Below the pieces are notes generated by a model. That model did no database searches. It was not told the origin of the DNA and worked only from the letters and a program-made list of their open reading frames with translations. Source: Cliona cf. orientalis (taxonomy: Eukaryota; Porifera; Demospongiae; Clionaida; Clionaidae). From it: a stretch of 64,000 nt of DNA. The stretch is from assembly GCA_963930775.1 (NCBI GenBank), contig OZ005689.1, positions 23,558,058 through 23,622,057 of the forward strand, in the 5' to 3' direction. A program made the translations under genes and the position numbers. Shown piece after piece: positions 1 through 11,755 of the stretch (positions are counted from its first letter, which is position 1; the number at the start of each line of letters is the position of its first letter).

Positions 1-1954
1 CCCTCCAGAGCAGGTACTGTACCATGATGGCGTTCTTGTTCTGCCCACCACAGTTGTCGGCGTGCAGGTGTACTTTCTCTTCGCCCAGCCCGTGGTGTGC
101 AAAGAAGTGGTGGAGCATGCTGACGATGGCGTTGGAGCCCTTCCCCATGTCGACAGCTTCATCAATCAGGTAATTGATTTGTCGGGGAATGGCCTCACAG
201 CATACTCCAAATATTGCACACTTCCGAGGTATTAAAAAGTACATTGGGCCGGGCTGGAGAGGGTCGTTGGGGTAGAACACCTGCTGCGCCATGTCGAAAC
301 TGTAGTGGGCAGAGATGGGTGTCTTGTTGGGGGGTCACTTGCATGCTGGTGGTGGTGGGGAGAAGGTGCCATCCTGGGTGAAGTAGGGCACCACTGACAA
401 CTTGGCCTTCTCCAGCGCTCCTTGGTACACCGACCTCTCCGTCGTCACATCAAGGAGATGGAGCTCAGCTTGTCTGATGGTCTGCATGACATAAAACCAT
501 GCATTGTGTATACTTTAATTAATGCCCACCTTGTGATACATTGTTGCATTAGCATGCATTGTCTACTGTGCTTACTGTTGTCTTCTCGTCAGGCCGATTT
601 GCAGAACGCATGACGGCAGTGCTGTTCTGCTGGCATACCCAACACAGACCACTCATCGGCTTCATCACTATCACATTGGGGAGTAGCTGTCGCCAAAGAT
701 GAGTGAAGGTTGAGTATGCCACAGCCCTCATCAAGGTGGTTGCCGCTGCCTGGATGTACTGCTCCCAGATGGTGTGCTTGGTGGTACTGGAGGGGAGGAG
801 CTTGACATCCGAGTCTTTGTACCCAGGTACTCTTCCAGGCAAAAGCATCGCATTGGAGTCTGGTAAGTTATGAGATGGAGTAATAAAATGCAATTGTACG
901 CACACACACGAGTGTAGAAGTAATGCATTGTTGTGCAACTTTGCTCAGTTTCACACTTGCTCTCTCTCTTGCATGCACACACACACGCACGCACGCACGC
1001 ACACACACACACACATCTCTACAGCTGTATACATACCAGCATAGTTCATGACAAACTGAACGACGTCCTGGATTTGGTTCAGAGTCAGCCTATCCTTCCT
1101 TTTGCTCTTCCCCGTGTTGCCATGGACACGAGGTAGCACTCCATTTGCCACGAAGCTGGCCTTGATCGCTTTGAAGCGCCCGTAGCCCATGGTATGGAGG
1201 AAAAGGAAGGTCTTCTGACAGATCCTTGCACCATTATGATGGAAGATGGTGAAAGTCCTGTTTCCGGAACGTCGCCGACGAAAAGCAACCTGCCATCACT
1301 TGACCCATGACAACTAAATCCAACTTGTCATGCTCGCAAGTGATCCACGGTGATGGACGAAGAGCAAGAACTGCGGCTTGGACCAAGGTCACACTTGCAG
1401 CCATCTCGTACGAACTCCTGAATAAGCTGCTCTTCTGTCACATCCAGATCTCGCTGATCGATGGGGACAGTCGTCACATCCAGCTGGCCTTGAGCAACTC
1501 CAGCTTGCACGATCTCAGCTGCTGTTGGATCTGCATGCACTGGCTCTTCCTCCTCAGGATCGTCATCCAGCTGGCTGAGGCTGCTCTCCACCTCAAGATG
1601 ACCTGGGTTGTTGGCTACCTCTTGAGGAGCAGGGCTAGATGCTGCTACAGAGTCATCTAGGTCTACGTAGTAGTGTAGTGTAGTATAGTAGTATAGTATA
1701 GTATAGCATAGCATAGCATAACATAGCAATGTCATTCATTATTGTGATGGTATGCTACATAATTAACGGTTTGGGTTGAAGGGTGGGGCAATACCTCCAG
1801 AATCGTCCAGGTACTCGATGAGTTCCAGGAGAGCTTCGCCGTCGGCCGAATTGAAGAGATCTTGGTCAGCACCGAGAAGGTTGAGCGCTCGAGCTACCTT
1901 GTCAGCCATAGCTGCTTGCATGCACTGTGCGACTAAAAGCGCAGGTATCGTCAT
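1..1954 (-). pseudogene. HADNCGGQNKN-family element gene, copy 1 (3' part beyond window start)
   Basis: First of three related genes in the window. On the minus strand it starts near 1954 with an acidic leader (ADKVARALNLLGADQDL), continues in blocks at about 1190-1020, 860-590 and 480-340, and ends at the window edge in a block containing HADNCGGQNKN (about 31-64), preceded by KCAIFGVCCEAIPRQ. Block order matches the better copy at 23945-26686. The long Asp/Asn/Gln motif resembles the DUF7869-type, transposase-like domain of eukaryotes; that assignment is from memory and tentative. A stop follows the PACK motif near 335, so the copy is probably dead. A CA microsatellite lies in one intron (about 970-1015). 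Confidence 0.65.
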
Positions 1955-2219
1955 GGAGACTGCCCGCTGCTTGTAGATTTTTATTGATTGATAATCGCTG
2001 TAAGTCCGTGCACGTAGCTAGCTAAAACAGAGTCCCTTCTTTCTCCCGATCATTACACTAGTCAAACAACCTTGTATTTCAGTAAAAATTTATGAATGAA
2101 CAGAGAAAAGATCATACTTTCATAATATGACAAAAAAAAAAGAAAATGAAAAAAAAAGTTTCGGCGACTTCCGAACCCTGTCCTGCAAAATTTAGTTTTC
2201 TTGCAAATGGTCGATTTTA
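1955..2219. other. No gene seen; A-rich spacer
   Basis: No coding signal. It contains an A-rich tract (about 2130-2158) and ends in GCGGGTCACAAAT (2224-2236). The same string recurs at about 26979-26991, just upstream of the second HADNCGGQNKN gene, so it may mark the end of that element family. Confidence 0.4.
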
Positions 2220-2670
2220 TCATAGCGGGTCACAAATTATACTGTCTGGCCTTAGGAAAAGATACGATGAAGAGTAAACAGAACTTGATTTATCCACATG
2301 CTTGGAAAATTTAATGATCCGCCCAAATTTATCTTGCATTGAAGAAAACGGACAGTGTTGTACTTGGTTAGAGATCGGTATAAGTGAACTTGTATTCTCT
2401 GCTGTGGGTGATCCACATTCCGTTTCCTTTTGTTGAAGCCATACTGTAAACTGAGAAAATGACCTTTGATTCACAGACATCCTCATCTCTTTTTGATATT
2501 GAGCAATAAGCATGGAGGATACACTGTCTGGTTGGGTTAGTATAATATTTATACAGGTCCATAACCTGGTTTGAATTAAGAGACAAATGCTTCTCTTTCT
2601 CCAATGGTGAATCACCAACGTCATCCAAATCAATATCCTCTGTTACATCAACAGTAACCATTTTTGTTAA

Positions 2671-3384
2671 TTATAAGAACGACGAGAGTTCAAATAAACG
2701 ATAACTAGCCATAACAACTGATTCTGGAAATCTCATGTTAAGAACTCGTGAAATCCACGAGTTCAAACATTTCATTGGGTACATCCAATACCCATGGACT
2801 GGCCCAAACCGACGGACATACATTGGTAAATGGTGAAGATGAATAGTGATCACATTCAGTGATACTGGAAAATCTCTTTCAAGCAATGATAAGACATTAT
2901 GTAATCGGTACTCCGAGTCTATCATTTGCATGTCCACAGTTTCAGAGTTAAGACTAGATATCACATCACATAATTTAAACAATGTATGCCATTGTTTCTC
3001 TCCGAGAAAGCTTCTAATGCAAAACTTTAGAATTCCTGATACAAGAACATGTCTCCAATGAACGGACTTCATATGACTTGAAATTGATTTATTAAATAAT
3101 TTTTGACACTTCCAATCAGTTCCATGGGGTACCTTGATGGAGAGAAGTCTTCTATCTGCAATTATAACTTCATTAGCTTTGAGACGGAAAGGTGCATCAG
3201 GGAGATGTCTTTTCTCATTTCCAGTTGCTACCCAAGTATTTCGAAATCGACGTTCCTCTTCTTCTCTTCTAACTTTTAATGAATCTTTTATTCCATTCAG
3301 AGTATGCACAATACGTTCAGCAACATTTTTCAGTAGGTGCATAGGCTCTACAGGGGTACTAAGGTGCCTATCATGATGTGGCAA
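2671..3384 (-). pseudogene. EnSpm/CACTA transposase, C-terminal part
   Basis: Open stretch of 237 codons. It begins with PMHLLKNVAERIVHTLNG, which matches the segment around the last catalytic acidic residue of Tnp2-type transposases. It ends with HHLPMYVRRFGPVHGYWMYP followed by ESVVMASYRLFE, the hallmark of DUF4218, the domain following Transposase_21 in CACTA elements. The first Met is internal to a longer reading frame, since the same frame carries similarity upstream to about 3500. Fragments of a further C-terminal region are visible at 2661-2368. It is one exon or remnant of the element at 2220-5308. Confidence 0.7.
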
Positions 3385-3979
3385 TCGCCGTAGAGTATGG
3401 ACCCTTACAGCCAGTTTCTCTTGCTAATTTTGTTCGCTCCTTATTTGTTACTGCTGCAAAATATGAACCATTTGCCCAATCAATATAGATTTCTGTTTTA
3501 GACTTTGGTACAGGTGGAACATATTCATGCGGCTATGATCCATCTGAGTCATGACGAAGAAGATCCACGTCTGGTAGAAATGCACGATGATCAAGGTAAA
3601 TAATTTTTTTGAAGCTGCCGAGAATATTCACCAGTAGTACAGCAATAGGAGCAACCAGAGTAACCACCAGATCCTGGGGTTAAACGGTAAGGTGTGCATT
3701 AATTAGAGTTGATATCAATGGCAGAGCAGCAAAGCATTAGCACACAGTCTGAACTAGTATTTGGGCAGCTTTTGTTGATGACTACATCGTACCGAAAAAA
3801 TTCGATAATCGATTTGATTAGCCCCAGGGCCTAATTACCCCCTATAGTATGCGACCGTAAAATTATAATTAATCTATGGTACTAGCTGTGACATCATAGT
3901 ACATGCAGTGTGACATATACATATAATTATTTTAGTATACTCACCTACGCACTTCAGCACTCTGTTCTGACCAGGATAG

Positions 3980-4300
3980 TCAAATACTTGCATTTGCTTG
4001 CAGCTGAAACTCTTCATTATGATAACCATCATATACCTTCACATCCTTTAGACTTAAAACTTCATCCACAACAATCTTGATGTACGGATCAAAATCCTTT
4101 GGTTCACCAGGTCCAGGAACTATTCCAGTTAAGAGCATGGAATTTGGTTTCTTCCACATTTGGCTTGGAAGATTCAATACAAAGAGGAATATCGGCCACA
4201 TAGAATACAAGTTTTTCTCCGTTGCGAATCCGGGATTCAATCCATCAGCACTGAGACCAAGAGCTAGAGCCCTGTCATCACTTTAAAAGTGCCATCGTAC
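3980..4300 (-). pseudogene. EnSpm/CACTA transposase, Transposase_21 block
   Basis: The minus-strand reading contains LGLSADGLNPGF, then EKNLYSMWPIFLFVLNLP and LLTGIVPGPGEPKDFDPYI. These match the Transposase_21 signature, in which an Asp-Gly-Phe-Asn-Pro segment is followed by YSxWPV, NLP and a PGPxxPxxDxDxY motif. A stop interrupts the reading just upstream (near 4285). Upstream in the same element (about 4500-4390) a Cys-containing stretch may be a degraded zinc-binding segment. It belongs with the C-terminal block at 2671-3384. Confidence 0.7.
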
Positions 4301-5557
4301 CAATCACTCCATGCTTTTGATTGATGAATACTTGTAACTTTGTCCGTTTTAGGTTTGCGATGAGACTGAATAAGTTTAGATGTGGCACTGTTTGCAAATA
4401 ATCTTCTTAATCTCGTTATAGTCAACATTAGAGCATTTTCGAAAAATTAGACAGTCATTCACACTGCAGTGAAACTCCTTCAGTGGGCTAAGATAAGGCT
4501 TCAGCATTTCATTGCACTCGTATAGTTTGTGGGTAAAGTATTATCACTTGGGAGGATATAATTATGTAGGATAATTAAGTGATGGAATGATTGTTTGCTC
4601 ACTCCTGGAAAGGCACCAAACCATGAAAAAAAGAAGAGACACTGCATAGAGGTTTGATATTGGTGCACCAGGATAGAGTTTATCATCTTTAAAGGCACTA
4701 GAATCAGGAGGAAGACTATTATCTTCTTCAACATGGATATCTTCTAGCAATGGATAAACTGGTACTGTAAAATCTTCAAGTACATCAGCATGTACCCCAC
4801 TTCCATTACTGGTAGCACTTGTAGATGGACTGGTAAGTGGCTCAGTACTTTCATCTTCAGATTGGAACGGTGATTCCAACTTCACATCACTTGAGAATGA
4901 TAATGAGCCTTTTTCCACACCATCATATATACTGACCTACGGATACATGGGAAGGGAGGGGGTGAGTGTGCTGAAGCCAATTTATATTCTATACATGTAT
5001 TGGAATAATAAAAGTGTAACCAATTTGGAAGTAGGCCGCTCAGCAGTATACCGGCCAAATAGCTAATATCTATTTTGTCCTATTACTAGCTGATTATGAG
5101 TCTGCCTGTCACGCATACGTACGTATGTATCACAGCCATCATATATAGTATCATTCAGGCTATGCTGCCATGATGCCATGATGATCATACCAATTGTCTT
5201 CTTTTTTCTCAGTGGGGCATGACTTCCCAAATCTTTAAAGGGATCCTGCAATTGGAATCCTTGTAGGGATATCGATCTAGGTATTGAAACATCCTCAGTG
5301 AGATCCATAGCTAATCAACCCTTCACCTCGCACGCGTGGGTAATAATTTATGTAGTATACATCATATCCGTGCAACGTGCTGAATCAGCACTATTCAAAC
5401 CTGGCCATTCAATATACAAGCTGCGCTAGGATTGGTACGAGCCTTGCTAATCAAAGCAGGCTGTACTTGAGCCCATAGGATGGAAGTGTTAATTGATAGC
5501 ACATAGTTGTCTCACAGTGAAGTTCATTCTGCAAGGCAGTGCTGAGCCTGAAGCAAG

Positions 5558-7428
5558 ATGGATCAGAATCAGTTCATGGACACGTTGAAAGCTGCTATGG
5601 CGGACCCAATGACTCGCAGCATTATTGCGAATGCACTCAACGAGTCAGGCCCACCATCTGTAGTTGAAAGCGATGAAGAGAATGTTGATTCCGAACGTGA
5701 GTAATCATAAACTCAGTGTGATGTCCAGGGGGGAAAATGCTGCATGGACTATAATGAAGAGTCTATGGCCTTATAGATGTGTCCCCGATTGCTACCACAG
5801 TGAATCCACGATATTTGATAGATGATCCCTTAGCTTCAGAGGATGATGCTCATGCCAGTATAGGTGAAGATGATATTCCTTCGCCGAATGACCTTGATGA
5901 AAACATGGGCGATACTGCTGAGGTATGGAGCACTGAGCTACTGGTAGGATACTTTTAGTGTAATTTTGTATGAATGTAGGACACTACCCCAGATAAGCCT
6001 GAAGCAAATAAGACAGATTCAGTGGATCCGGAGTTCAGTGCCAGTGCAGATCTTGATCCTGATGAACTACTGGCAAAAAAAATCACCAGAAAACCCTACA
6101 AGCATTGATGTGGTTGCTGTGTTTCTGATTATTTTGCCAAAGGCCAAAATAATCCAGCCAAGACAAAATTTAGGGTAAATACACATGTATTTGTATTATA
6201 CTGGTAGCTGTACTCTGATTGTTGGGATGTATTATTATTGTGCACGCTTTACCATTTAGCATGTGATGCAAAAAGCAGCCTTGGAGGCAAGAGCATATGG
6301 AAAGCGTACGTACAGTCAGCTCAGACCAGCACAAAAGAAGCACATCATTGACAGAGTAAGTACATACATGTATGCATACACAAGTTACTTAGTATTCACG
6401 CATAGTGTAAGTGGTATTCCAATAGATTATCTCCCAATGTCCTGAGCTCAGCGGTCATGAAGAAAAGGTCCACAAGGAATTATGTAGGGCTCTTATACAA
6501 GCTAAATACTACAATTATTGCAAGCAAAGTTCGGTGAGAGGTTACTGTACATGTACATTTGATTTTGTATCATGCATGATGGACTTGTGTTTACCGTTAA
6601 ATTTTAGGCTTCCAAAATTTCAGAAAAGCAGGCTTCGGGGGCTACTGGGGGCCATGGAAAACATCCATCCAAAGACAGTGGTATACCAGGTAGTAACAAG
6701 AAAATGAAAGTGAGAAATACCACAGAAGCCGGTGCCAAGAAAAATAAAAGCAGAAACACCATAACTGAAAGCAAGAAATCAGGCAAAAGAGGCAATAAGA
6801 AGACCAAAGCCACCCCTGCAGGTGGTCCTGAAGCTAAGATTGCTGGTGGTGGCAGTTCGTATGACTTTCACAAAGGGTATGTTAGCTGTGTTTAGTACTC
6901 ACGAAATCCTGCACGTATTCATTTTTGAATTCAACTGATAGATTGTGTAATTCTTACAACTATGAAGAACTTGCTCCGAGCACCTTCATGAAAAGAATTG
7001 ATGGTTAGTAACACAAAATGTTATTAAACTTGCTCACCCGTGCATGTTATTACTAGTTGATCCTAGTTGAAGCACACCACACATATACACGCATTCTAAT
7101 TGAACCACTCCAGTAATATTATAGCTACACTAGTTGGATACATTTCTATGTCCTTTATAGAAATGTTTGCCGAGATACAGTTTGGAGAATATATGGTGGA
7201 TGACCCACTGTACGAGTTTGGCGAAGTTCCCTTACCTCGCCCTACCAGCACAGGAAAACTCCTCTTGCTTCAACTCGAGGTATAACATTAAATGTGTATG
7301 TACATGCACGTGCCTCAATACCCATAGTCTCTTTAGCCTGATGATACTTTTGCTTGGAAGCTTTCCAAATTAAAGAGAAATATAATTGAGTGGTGCAAAA
7401 AGCAGGCTTTGCCAACAAAGAAAGGAGG
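5558..7428 (+). CDS. Multi-exon gene of unknown function, one internal stop
   Basis: I do not recognise the family. The start is MDQNQFMDTLKAAMADPMTR at 5558. The exons visible are about 5558-5696, 5773-5921, 5979-6175, 6261-6357, 6431-6534, 6607-6877, 6944-7003, 7162-7278 and 7337-7428. Most have GT donors and AG acceptors and join in frame. The product would be acidic at the N terminus, then CGCCVSDYFAKGQNNPAK, then MQKAALEARAYGKRTYSQL, then a Lys-rich basic linker (exon 6607-6877). The only clear lesion is a TGA in exon 3, just before CGCC. It could be a host gene or a second ORF of the neighbouring EnSpm-like element. Confidence 0.5.
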
Positions 7429-7917
7429 TAGATCGCCTGATGTGCAAAACAATTAAATTTTAATTAAGTGGTTTAACTTTCTGCAGCTGATTTTGTTCTC
7501 AAATGATATCAATATGGATGATTTTGTATATAGTCACACCTATAGCTATTATGCCATGGCCAATGATTAATTGTTTTTGGTTAAAATTGAGTGGATTGTG
7601 CAACAAAGCTGAAATAGATTACAATTTTATTGTATCATAATCATAGTATACTCAATTTAAATAATTTTAAGACAAATATCCAACTTAAGTGAGATATTAC
7701 CTCAATTTTAAGGCAATTATCTAACTAAAGTGAGATAACACCTTGACACATTATGTTTGTGTCTTGTTTAGTCTAAAAATATGATGCATATTTAATATCA
7801 TGTAGTCATTATATTTAGACATTTTTATTACAAATAGAATCCACATTTTTAAGATTAGATTAATAACAATTTTTTTTAGATAATTTTTTTACATAGCATT
7901 CACGTAGTGTAGCATAT
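7429..7917. other. A/T-rich spacer, no gene seen
   Basis: Very A/T-rich sequence with no coding signal, including imperfect repeats of a motif like TTAAGACAAATATCCAACTTAAGTG (first at about 7668, second at about 7710). It lies between the last exon of the 5558-7428 gene and the minisatellites. Confidence 0.5.
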
Positions 7918-8305
7918 CCCTCAATACTAAGTATTCTGGGATTCCCGGGAACTCCCATCACATAAGGCTATATAGCAGATCCCTCAATACTAAGTATCCC
8001 GGGATTCCTGGGACACCCCCAGGAACTCCCATTGCATAGGGCTATAGTACTAAGTATCTAAGTATCCCGGGATTCCTGGGACATCCTTGGGAACACCCAT
8101 CACATAAGGCTATAATTATAGCAGATCCCTCAATACTAAGTATCCCGGGATTCCCCGGGAACTCCCATCGATCCCATAGGGCTATAGTAGAATCCCTCAA
8201 TACTAAGTATCCCAGGATTCCCAGGACATCCTTTGGATCTCCGATCACATAAGACTATATCCCTCAATACTAAAGTATCCTGGGATTCCCGGGACTAGAC
8301 CTCTG
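7918..8305. repeat. Minisatellite, units of about 63-81 bp
   Basis: Units begin with CCCTCAATACTAAGTATCCC or a close variant at 7918, 7981, about 8046, 8127, 8194 and 8261. Each continues into a small palindrome (CCCGGGATTCCCGGGA) and a CATAAGGCTATA segment. Unit length varies through small internal insertions. No coding potential is credible across it. Confidence 0.85.
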
Positions 8306-8517
8306 AATATTTATGTATCATAATAATATTATCCCTGGATTCTAAGGATATTTCGGGAACTGGACATTCACCAGGAAGTCCTATTCAGTCACAGATTTAG
8401 TTCACCTAGTTGCTGCATGATTACTGAGAGTTTTTATAATGGAATTAACAGTATCCATTTAAGATCCGGAATATTTTTTTTCCGGATTCTGTAAAAATTT
8501 ACACTTCAATGAACCGA

Positions 8518-8745
8518 GGGTAGCTTAGGATCTAAGCCAGTACCATCAGCTTAGGATCTAAGCCACTAGTATCTAAGCCAACCTCAGCTTAGGATCTAAG
8601 CCACTAGTATCTTGGCTTATAATCTAAGGCTACCTCGGCTTAGAATCTAAGCCAACCTCAGCTTAGGATCTAAACCACTAGTAATTAAGCCAACCTTGGC
8701 TTATAATCTAAGTCAACCTCAGCTTAGTATCTAAGCCACTGTCTG
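8518..8745. repeat. Minisatellite built on CAGCTTAGGATCTAAGCCA
   Basis: Short units of about 18-20 bp (AGCTTAGGATCTAAGCC and variants) alternate with ACTAGTATCTAAGCC, giving a compound period near 40 bp. Each unit is itself partly palindromic (CTTAGGATCTAAG). It abuts the long satellite array that follows. Confidence 0.8.
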
Positions 8746-8752
8746 CTTACTA

Positions 8753-10690
8753 CTTACTCTGTGTGTGTATTCTAAATTTCCATGTGCGTACATCTATAAG
8801 TAATCAGTATATTTTTCATAGCATTTTAGCTCTAAATTCTTTATACAACATCCCTGAAATTACAAATTTGATCAGTACCTTTGTCTTGATGTTCACAATC
8901 ATATTATATTTCTAAGTTTTGTCAACTGGCGATGTGGTTGAGGCATGTTCTGTACATGTGAGTATGAGAATTTCCTGTGCACATGCATTCACGGTAATCG
9001 GTATAATTTTCATAGCTTTTTAGTTCTAAATTCTTCACACAACCTCCTTAAAGTACCAAACTTGATCAGTACCATTAACATGATATTAACAATCATTTTT
9101 TTTTAGTTTCATCGACTGGTGATGTGGTTGAGGTATGTTCTGTACATGTGAGTATGAGAATATCCTGTGCACACGCATTCATGGTAATCGGTTCTGAATC
9201 AATTTTCATAGGTTTTTAGCTCTCAATTCCACATACAACATCTCTGGAGTACCAGACTTGACCAGATCTTTATTTTGATGTCTATATTCATAATCTAGAG
9301 TGGTGTAAACAGTGGACATGACATTGGTGACTTCTCTGTGTGTGAAGATGAGCATTCTATGTGTACTTTATATTAAAATTTAACGGTACTGTACACATCT
9401 TGTGGCTTCATTGGTCTCATTTGTACACCCCACACTTTCCAAGTATCAAAACCAGACCAATACCTTTATTTTGATGTCTATATTCATAATCTATAGTGGT
9501 ATAAACAGTGGACTGGTATTGGTGACTTCTGTGTGTTTGAGGATGAGCATTTTGTGTACTTCATATTCATTGGTGCAGTACATATGTACACATCTTGTAG
9601 CTTTTTTGGTCTCATTTGTACACCCCACACTTTCTGGGCACCAAAATCAGATCAGCACCTTTGCTATTGTGTCTTTAATCATAATCTATAGTGGTGTAAA
9701 CAGTAGGCATGGCATTGGTGATTTCTGTGTGTGTGAGGATGAGCATTCTGTGTGTACTTTAAATTATATCAATCGGTACTGTACACATCTTGAAGCTTTC
9801 TTGCTCTCATTTGTACACCCCACACTTTTCAAGTATCAAAACCAGACCAGTACCTTTATTTTGATATCTACATTCATAATCTATAGTGGTGTAAACAGTG
9901 GACTTGGTATTGGTGACTTACTCTGTGTGTGTATTCTAAATTTCCATGTGCGTACATCTATATAAGTAATCAGTATATTTTTCATAGCATTTTAGCTCTA
10001 AATTATTTACATAACATCCCTGAAATTACACATTTGATCAGTACCTTTGTCTTGATGTTCACAATCATGTTTTTGAGTTTCGTCAACTGGCGATGTGGTT
10101 GAGGTATGTTCTGCACATGTGGGTATGAGAATATCCTGTGCACATGCATTCACGGTAATCGGTATAATTTTCTTAGCTTTTTAGCTCTAAATTCTTCACA
10201 TAACATCTCTAAAGTTCCAAATTTGATCAGTACCTTTGTCTTGATGTTCACAATCATGTTTTTGAATTTCGTTGACTGGCAATGTGGTTGAGGCATGTTC
10301 TGTACATGTGAATATGAGAATATCCTGGGCACATGCATGCATTCACGGTAATTGGTTCAATATTCATAGCTTTTTAGCTCTCAATTCCACATGCAACATC
10401 TTTGGAGTACCAGATTTGATCAGTACCTTTGTTCTTGTGTCTATAACCATTATCTAGAGTGGTGTAAACAGTGAGCATGGCATTGGTGACTTTTGTGTGC
10501 GTGCATATGCTAAGAATTTTCCGACATTGTACAGTTATGCAATCACGGCGATCGGCTCAATTTTCATCGCTCAATTCTTCACACAACATCCCTGAAGTTC
10601 CATGACTAGCGACGAGGTTGAAGCATGTTCTGTACATGTGAGTATGAGAATCTCCTATGCACATGCATTCACAGCAATCGTACATATATC
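8753..10690. repeat. Satellite array, ~190-195-bp monomers with a 1164-bp higher-order unit
   Basis: About ten related monomers in two subtypes. One carries GTACATGTGAGTATGAGAAT (8952, 9142, variants at 10112, 10302 and 10632). The other carries CACATCTTG followed by GTACACCCCACACTTT (9394, 9589, 9784; exact 195-bp spacing). The segment starting CTTACTCTGTGTGTGTATTC occurs at 8753 and again at 9917, and the following sequence matches for over 150 bp, giving a higher-order period of 1164 bp, equal to six monomers of 194 bp. The 195-bp spacing is a multiple of three, so spurious long reading frames arise. Confidence 0.85.
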
Positions 10691-10780
10691 ACAGATAATC
10701 ACTTGGCACAATCTGATACTGGATAGGTTTTATAATAGAGCAACAGTTATTTGTGTAGTAATATGCAGTTAAGAGTTCAG

Positions 10781-11135
10781 CTATCGAAATTTCGCTTTCA
10801 AATCTCTATTTTCTTCCAGCTCCTGAATTCTTTTTCGTGCTAGACGTAGCTCCTTCCTGAAGTCTTCTTCTCCAGGTTCCTTAGTCTTTTCCATTTCTTC
10901 TCCATCCAAGAGTGCTGTATTGGGGATAAATAGAGATTATACTGTGTAAGGTACTTGCAATATCTTAGCAATGGGGTAGAATAGTAGCTTGACATCTTCG
11001 TTTGAATTCTTCACTGATGGCACGTTTCCTCGGAGTGACTTCTTTGTTGAGCTGCTCAATACTTTTTTGTGCGGTCAATACTTTGGGGAGTGCTTCTCTC
11101 GGCTGGTCATAAACCTCTTCCAGGGCCTGGAGAAC
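10781..11135 (-). pseudogene. ParB-like host gene, 3' exons (cut off by DIRS insertion)
   Basis: Two minus-strand exons join in frame: 11135-10994 (VLQALEEVYDQPREALPKVL and onward, after an ATACAG acceptor) and 10914-10781 (LLDGEEMEKTKEPGEEDF and onward, ending in a stop at 10781). The donor splits a Ser codon that the next exon completes. The product is highly charged and predicted coiled coil (KELRLARKRIQELEEN). I take these as the last exons of the gene whose 5' part lies at 20663-22050, because strand and order fit and only inserted elements lie between. That link is inferred, not proven. Confidence 0.5.
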
Positions 11136-11201
11136 CTGTATTGCATGATCAAGTACTTAGTGTATATTTTGTCAAAATTATGTAGATTGATCAATAATTG
11201 A

Positions 11202-11711
11202 CGATCTCACAAGCATCTGAAAGATGTGATGTGAGATCAGAATTCCACTAGTTATAAGGCAAATATATGACAGTGTATTTGGCCTCAAATACTCAATTAT
11301 TCACAGCAAGTTCAAAGTTTAAATTCTTTATTTGCCCTATAAATGCCCATCATCACGTGACAACACTGGTCTCATTTTTTGTGATACCAATATTATGAAA
11401 TTTGCTAAATTATAATCATTATAACATAATAACAGAATAATTATACTGTGCAGTGTTACACTAATAATATAATATACTAGTAAATTAATGTCATTTCAAA
11501 ATCTTTATAATCATGAATCCAGTTTAATAGTTAACTGTTTCTGAACATTACTTCTCATTTCATTTATTCCTGTATAAATACAATAGTTGGGATGGGTATG
11601 ATAATATCTCAACCAATGTTCTCAAGGGTGGGAAAATATACTCATATATTTGCCTTATAACTAGTGGAATTCTGATCTCACATCACATCTTTCAGATGCT
11701 TGTGAGATCGT
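11202..11711. mobile_element. DIRS-derived fold-back element with ~68-bp inverted arms
   Basis: The first ~68 bases (starting GACGATCTCACAAGCATCTG) are the reverse complement of the last ~68. Inside the outer arms lie DIRS-type termini (AATTCCACTAGTTATAAGGC) and about 130 bp matching the right end of the adjacent DIRS element (compare 11250-11360 with 20530-20620 reversed). No coding capacity. It looks like a short non-autonomous relative of the DIRS element, directly abutting it. Confidence 0.6.
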
Positions 11712-11755
11712 CAATTCCACTTCGTTATAAGGCTGCATATATGACAGTGTATCGT

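Larger units (their letters stand above)
2220..5308 (-). mobile_element. EnSpm/CACTA-like DNA transposon, decayed
   Basis: The minus strand carries, in order, an acidic N-terminal region (5308-4562), a Transposase_21-like block (about 4300-3980), a central region (about 3670-3390) and a DUF4218-like C-terminal block (3384-2671), followed by short fragments down to 2220. This order is that of EnSpm/CACTA transposases. Frames change and stops intervene. I could not find CACTA-type terminal repeats or a target duplication, so the ends are only the limits of the coding similarity. Confidence 0.65.

Noticed and set aside
933-1190. His/Thr-rich and Cys/Val-rich open frames on both strands
   Set aside because: Products of a CA/GT microsatellite within an intron of the first HADNCGGQNKN copy.
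8753-8760. LTRs around the 11713-20659 element
   Set aside because: The terminal repeats are inverted and short, and the integrase is a tyrosine recombinase, so it is DIRS-type and not an LTR retrotransposon or endogenous retrovirus.
9402-9965. 187-codon plus-strand open frame
   Set aside because: It lies wholly in satellite monomers whose 195-bp spacing is a multiple of three, so the frame stays open by repetition; no domain and no splice context.
7918-10690. CRISPR-like direct repeats
   Set aside because: Units are contiguous or vary in length without unique equal-sized spacers, and the DNA is eukaryotic; these are mini- and satellite repeats.
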